Shown piece by piece: positions 62,653 through 64,000 of a DNA stretch of 64,000 nucleotides; positions within the stretch are counted from its first letter, which is position 1; each line of letters starts with the position of its first letter. The translations under genes and the position numbers were made by a program. Below the pieces are notes generated by a model. The model made no database searches and was not told the origin of the DNA. It was given only the letters and a program-made list of their open reading frames with translations. This DNA comes from a virus: IMG/VR virus record IMGVR_UViG_3300020469_005214, positions 62,001 through 126,000 of that record. One strand, written 5' to 3'.

Positions 62653-64000
62653 ATGGCTTTTATAAAAGGAAACTTTGGAAATGATAAAGAAGATATTATT
62701 GATAAAATCAAAAATATCAAAGGAGACATCACAGAGACAGAATCTAGATTATTAGCTGCTGAGATATTTGAATCTCAGCCTGGTTTTTTGTATAATTTAT
62801 TAACAGGGGAAGAGCTATTTCCTTTTCAAATATTGAAATGCAAAATGTTCTCTGAAAGAGACATGTGCTTGGATATATCTGCTCGTGGTGCGGCTAAATC
62901 CTTCACTGCTGCCGTTTTTTGTCTTTACTATGCAATTACCCATCCTGGAGTTAAGATTCTTGTATTAGGCCCATCATTACGCCAATCTGCCATTATATTA
63001 TCTTATATCATGGATATTGCCAAAAAAGAGAATGCTCATTTTCTTAGACAATTTTTATCCAAAGATGCGTATAAAAGAAAACCAGAAAGACACTCTATAC
63101 AAATAGGGGATTCTGAAGTATTCGCTATGTCTTTGGGTGATGGAAAAAAGATTCGTGGTGCTCGTGCTCAAGTTATCATTTTGGACGAAGCGTTCGCAAT
63201 ACCCAACAATATTATTGATGAAGTTATTGGTCCGATGATGGTTGTTCGTGCCAATGTTTCTGAAATTAAGAAAATACGAGAAAAAGAGGATAAGATGATC
63301 GAAGCAGGTACGATGAAAGAATCAGATCGTCAAAAATTTGATAATAATAAGTTAATAATGCTTTCATCCGCTTGTTATGAGTTTGAACCTCTTTACAAGA
63401 GATTTAAAGAATATATTGACAAAATAAATGAACCTAGTTTTTTAAATACCAAGGAACATAATGAATCTGAACTATCATACGGTGTTGTAAATTTTGGGTG
63501 GGAGGCTATTCCAGACGAACTTCTTGCTAGAGGATATATTTTAGGGGAAAAGGCTAGAATGTCTGAGGATGCTTTTAGAAGAGAATATGAAGCTCAATTT
63601 TCTCCAGACTCCGCAGCATATTTTAAAATGTCTAAAATGATTGAATGCACTTTGCAACCGGGTGAATACCCTACAATCGAACTGAGAGGAGATGACAGGG
63701 ATAGATACGCCTATATACTAGGCATTGATCCTAATTATAAAAATTCTGAAGACTCAGACCACTTTGCAATGTGTTTAATGAAGGTGGACAAATCAAATAC
63801 TAAAATTGGATATGTAGTGCACAATTATGCTGTTGCAGGACTAAATTTAGACTCAACAATGAGATATTTACTTTATCTAGTTACTCACTTTAACATTGAG
63901 TATATTTGTTTGGACGCTGGTGGAGGTGAATCTTTCTTGGAGGGTTGTAATAATTCATCATTGTTCAAGAATCGAAATATAGAATTAAAAAGCTTTGATG
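62653..64000 (+). CDS. Terminase large subunit, N-terminal 449 codons
   Basis: Open to the right edge. ATPase: Walker A SARGAAKS (residues 76-83), Walker B VIILDEAF near 174, coupling motif MLSSACYEF near 233. Nuclease: ILGIDPNYKN (first Asp) and YICLDAGGGES (second acidic site). Packages DNA into proheads; marks the start of the structural region beyond the window. Confidence 0.9.
   Translation, partial: MAFIKGNFGNDKEDIIDKIKNIKGDITETESRLLAAEIFESQPGFLYNLLTGEELFPFQILKCKMFSERDMCLDISARGAAKSFTAAVFCLYYAITHPGVKILVLGPSLRQSAIILSYIMDIAKKENAHFLRQFLSKDAYKRKPERHSIQIGDSEVFAMSLGDGKKIRGARAQVIILDEAFAIPNNIIDEVIGPMMVVRANVSEIKKIREKEDKMIEAGTMKESDRQKFDNNKLIMLSSACYEFEPLYKRFKEYIDKINEPSFLNTKEHNESELSYGVVNFGWEAIPDELLARGYILGEKARMSEDAFRREYEAQFSPDSAAYFKMSKMIECTLQPGEYPTIELRGDDRDRYAYILGIDPNYKNSEDSDHFAMCLMKVDKSNTKIGYVVHNYAVAGLNLDSTMRYLLYLVTHFNIEYICLDAGGGESFLEGCNNSSLFKNRNIELKSFD

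Overview
The window is 64 kb of an AT-rich (roughly two-thirds A+T) tailed-phage genome (Caudoviricetes), almost certainly a lytic phage well over 64 kb, because the morphogenesis genes only begin at the right edge with the large terminase. The phage assignment rests on a large terminase subunit (62653 onward), a PhoH-like ATPase, a phage-type sigma factor, its own replisome (split PolIII-alpha, DnaB-type helicase, degenerate DnaG-type primase, DnaQ-like exonuclease, RecA/UvsX), class I ribonucleotide reductase, three tRNAs and scores of tightly packed small ORFans. Nearly every gene is on the + strand; only the first, truncated gene is on the - strand. ADP-heptose-type sugar genes suggest a Gram-negative host; nothing here identifies it further.

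Layout. 0-1.7 kb: divergent promoters and small genes. 1.7-6.1 kb: glycosyltransferase/methyltransferase cluster. 6.1-9.4 kb: ribonucleotide reductase. 9.4-14 kb: GDP-mannose dehydratase, ATE-like transferase and hypotheticals. 14-21.9 kb: recombination and replication (RecA, two PD-(D/E)XK paralogues, metallophosphoesterase, helicase, primase, RecB/Cas4-like nuclease). 21.9-25.4 kb: signal-peptidase-like lipoprotein and a heptose activation cluster (kinase, nucleotidyltransferase, HAD phosphatase, cupin-epimerase fusion). 25.4-30.4 kb: exonuclease and two-subunit PolIII-alpha. 30.4-38.4 kb: SprT-like protease, two DNA C5-methyltransferase-like proteins, a lysozyme-like protein, tRNA-Lys/Glu and small genes. 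38.4-39.4 kb: AT-rich repeats with tRNA-Arg. 39.4-52.2 kb: about 45 very small genes, many with their own promoter. 41.5-42.2 and 43.9-44.2 kb: gene-free stretches with structured RNAs, including a 70-nt tmRNA-like RNA without an mRNA domain. 52.2-57.2 kb: single genes (two DUF932 paralogues, DUF3846 and others), each with promoter, structured leader and terminator, embedded in hairpin repeats. 58-64 kb: start of the late module (PhoH, zinc ribbon, sigma factor, ERCC4 nuclease, TerL).

Gene expression looks unusual and consistent. Class I promoters (TTGACA/T, 16-18 bp, TATAAT-like) sit so that the start codon falls 33-38 bp from the first base of the -35 box, i.e. at about +1, for some 27 genes; these mRNAs should be leaderless. 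A second class (TTCTCT-like, 15 bp, TGTAATAnT) precedes eight genes, in seven of them with exactly 4 nt to the start codon. Shine-Dalgarno sequences are rare. The phage sigma factor at 59936 is an obvious candidate for recognising the second class, but that is inference.
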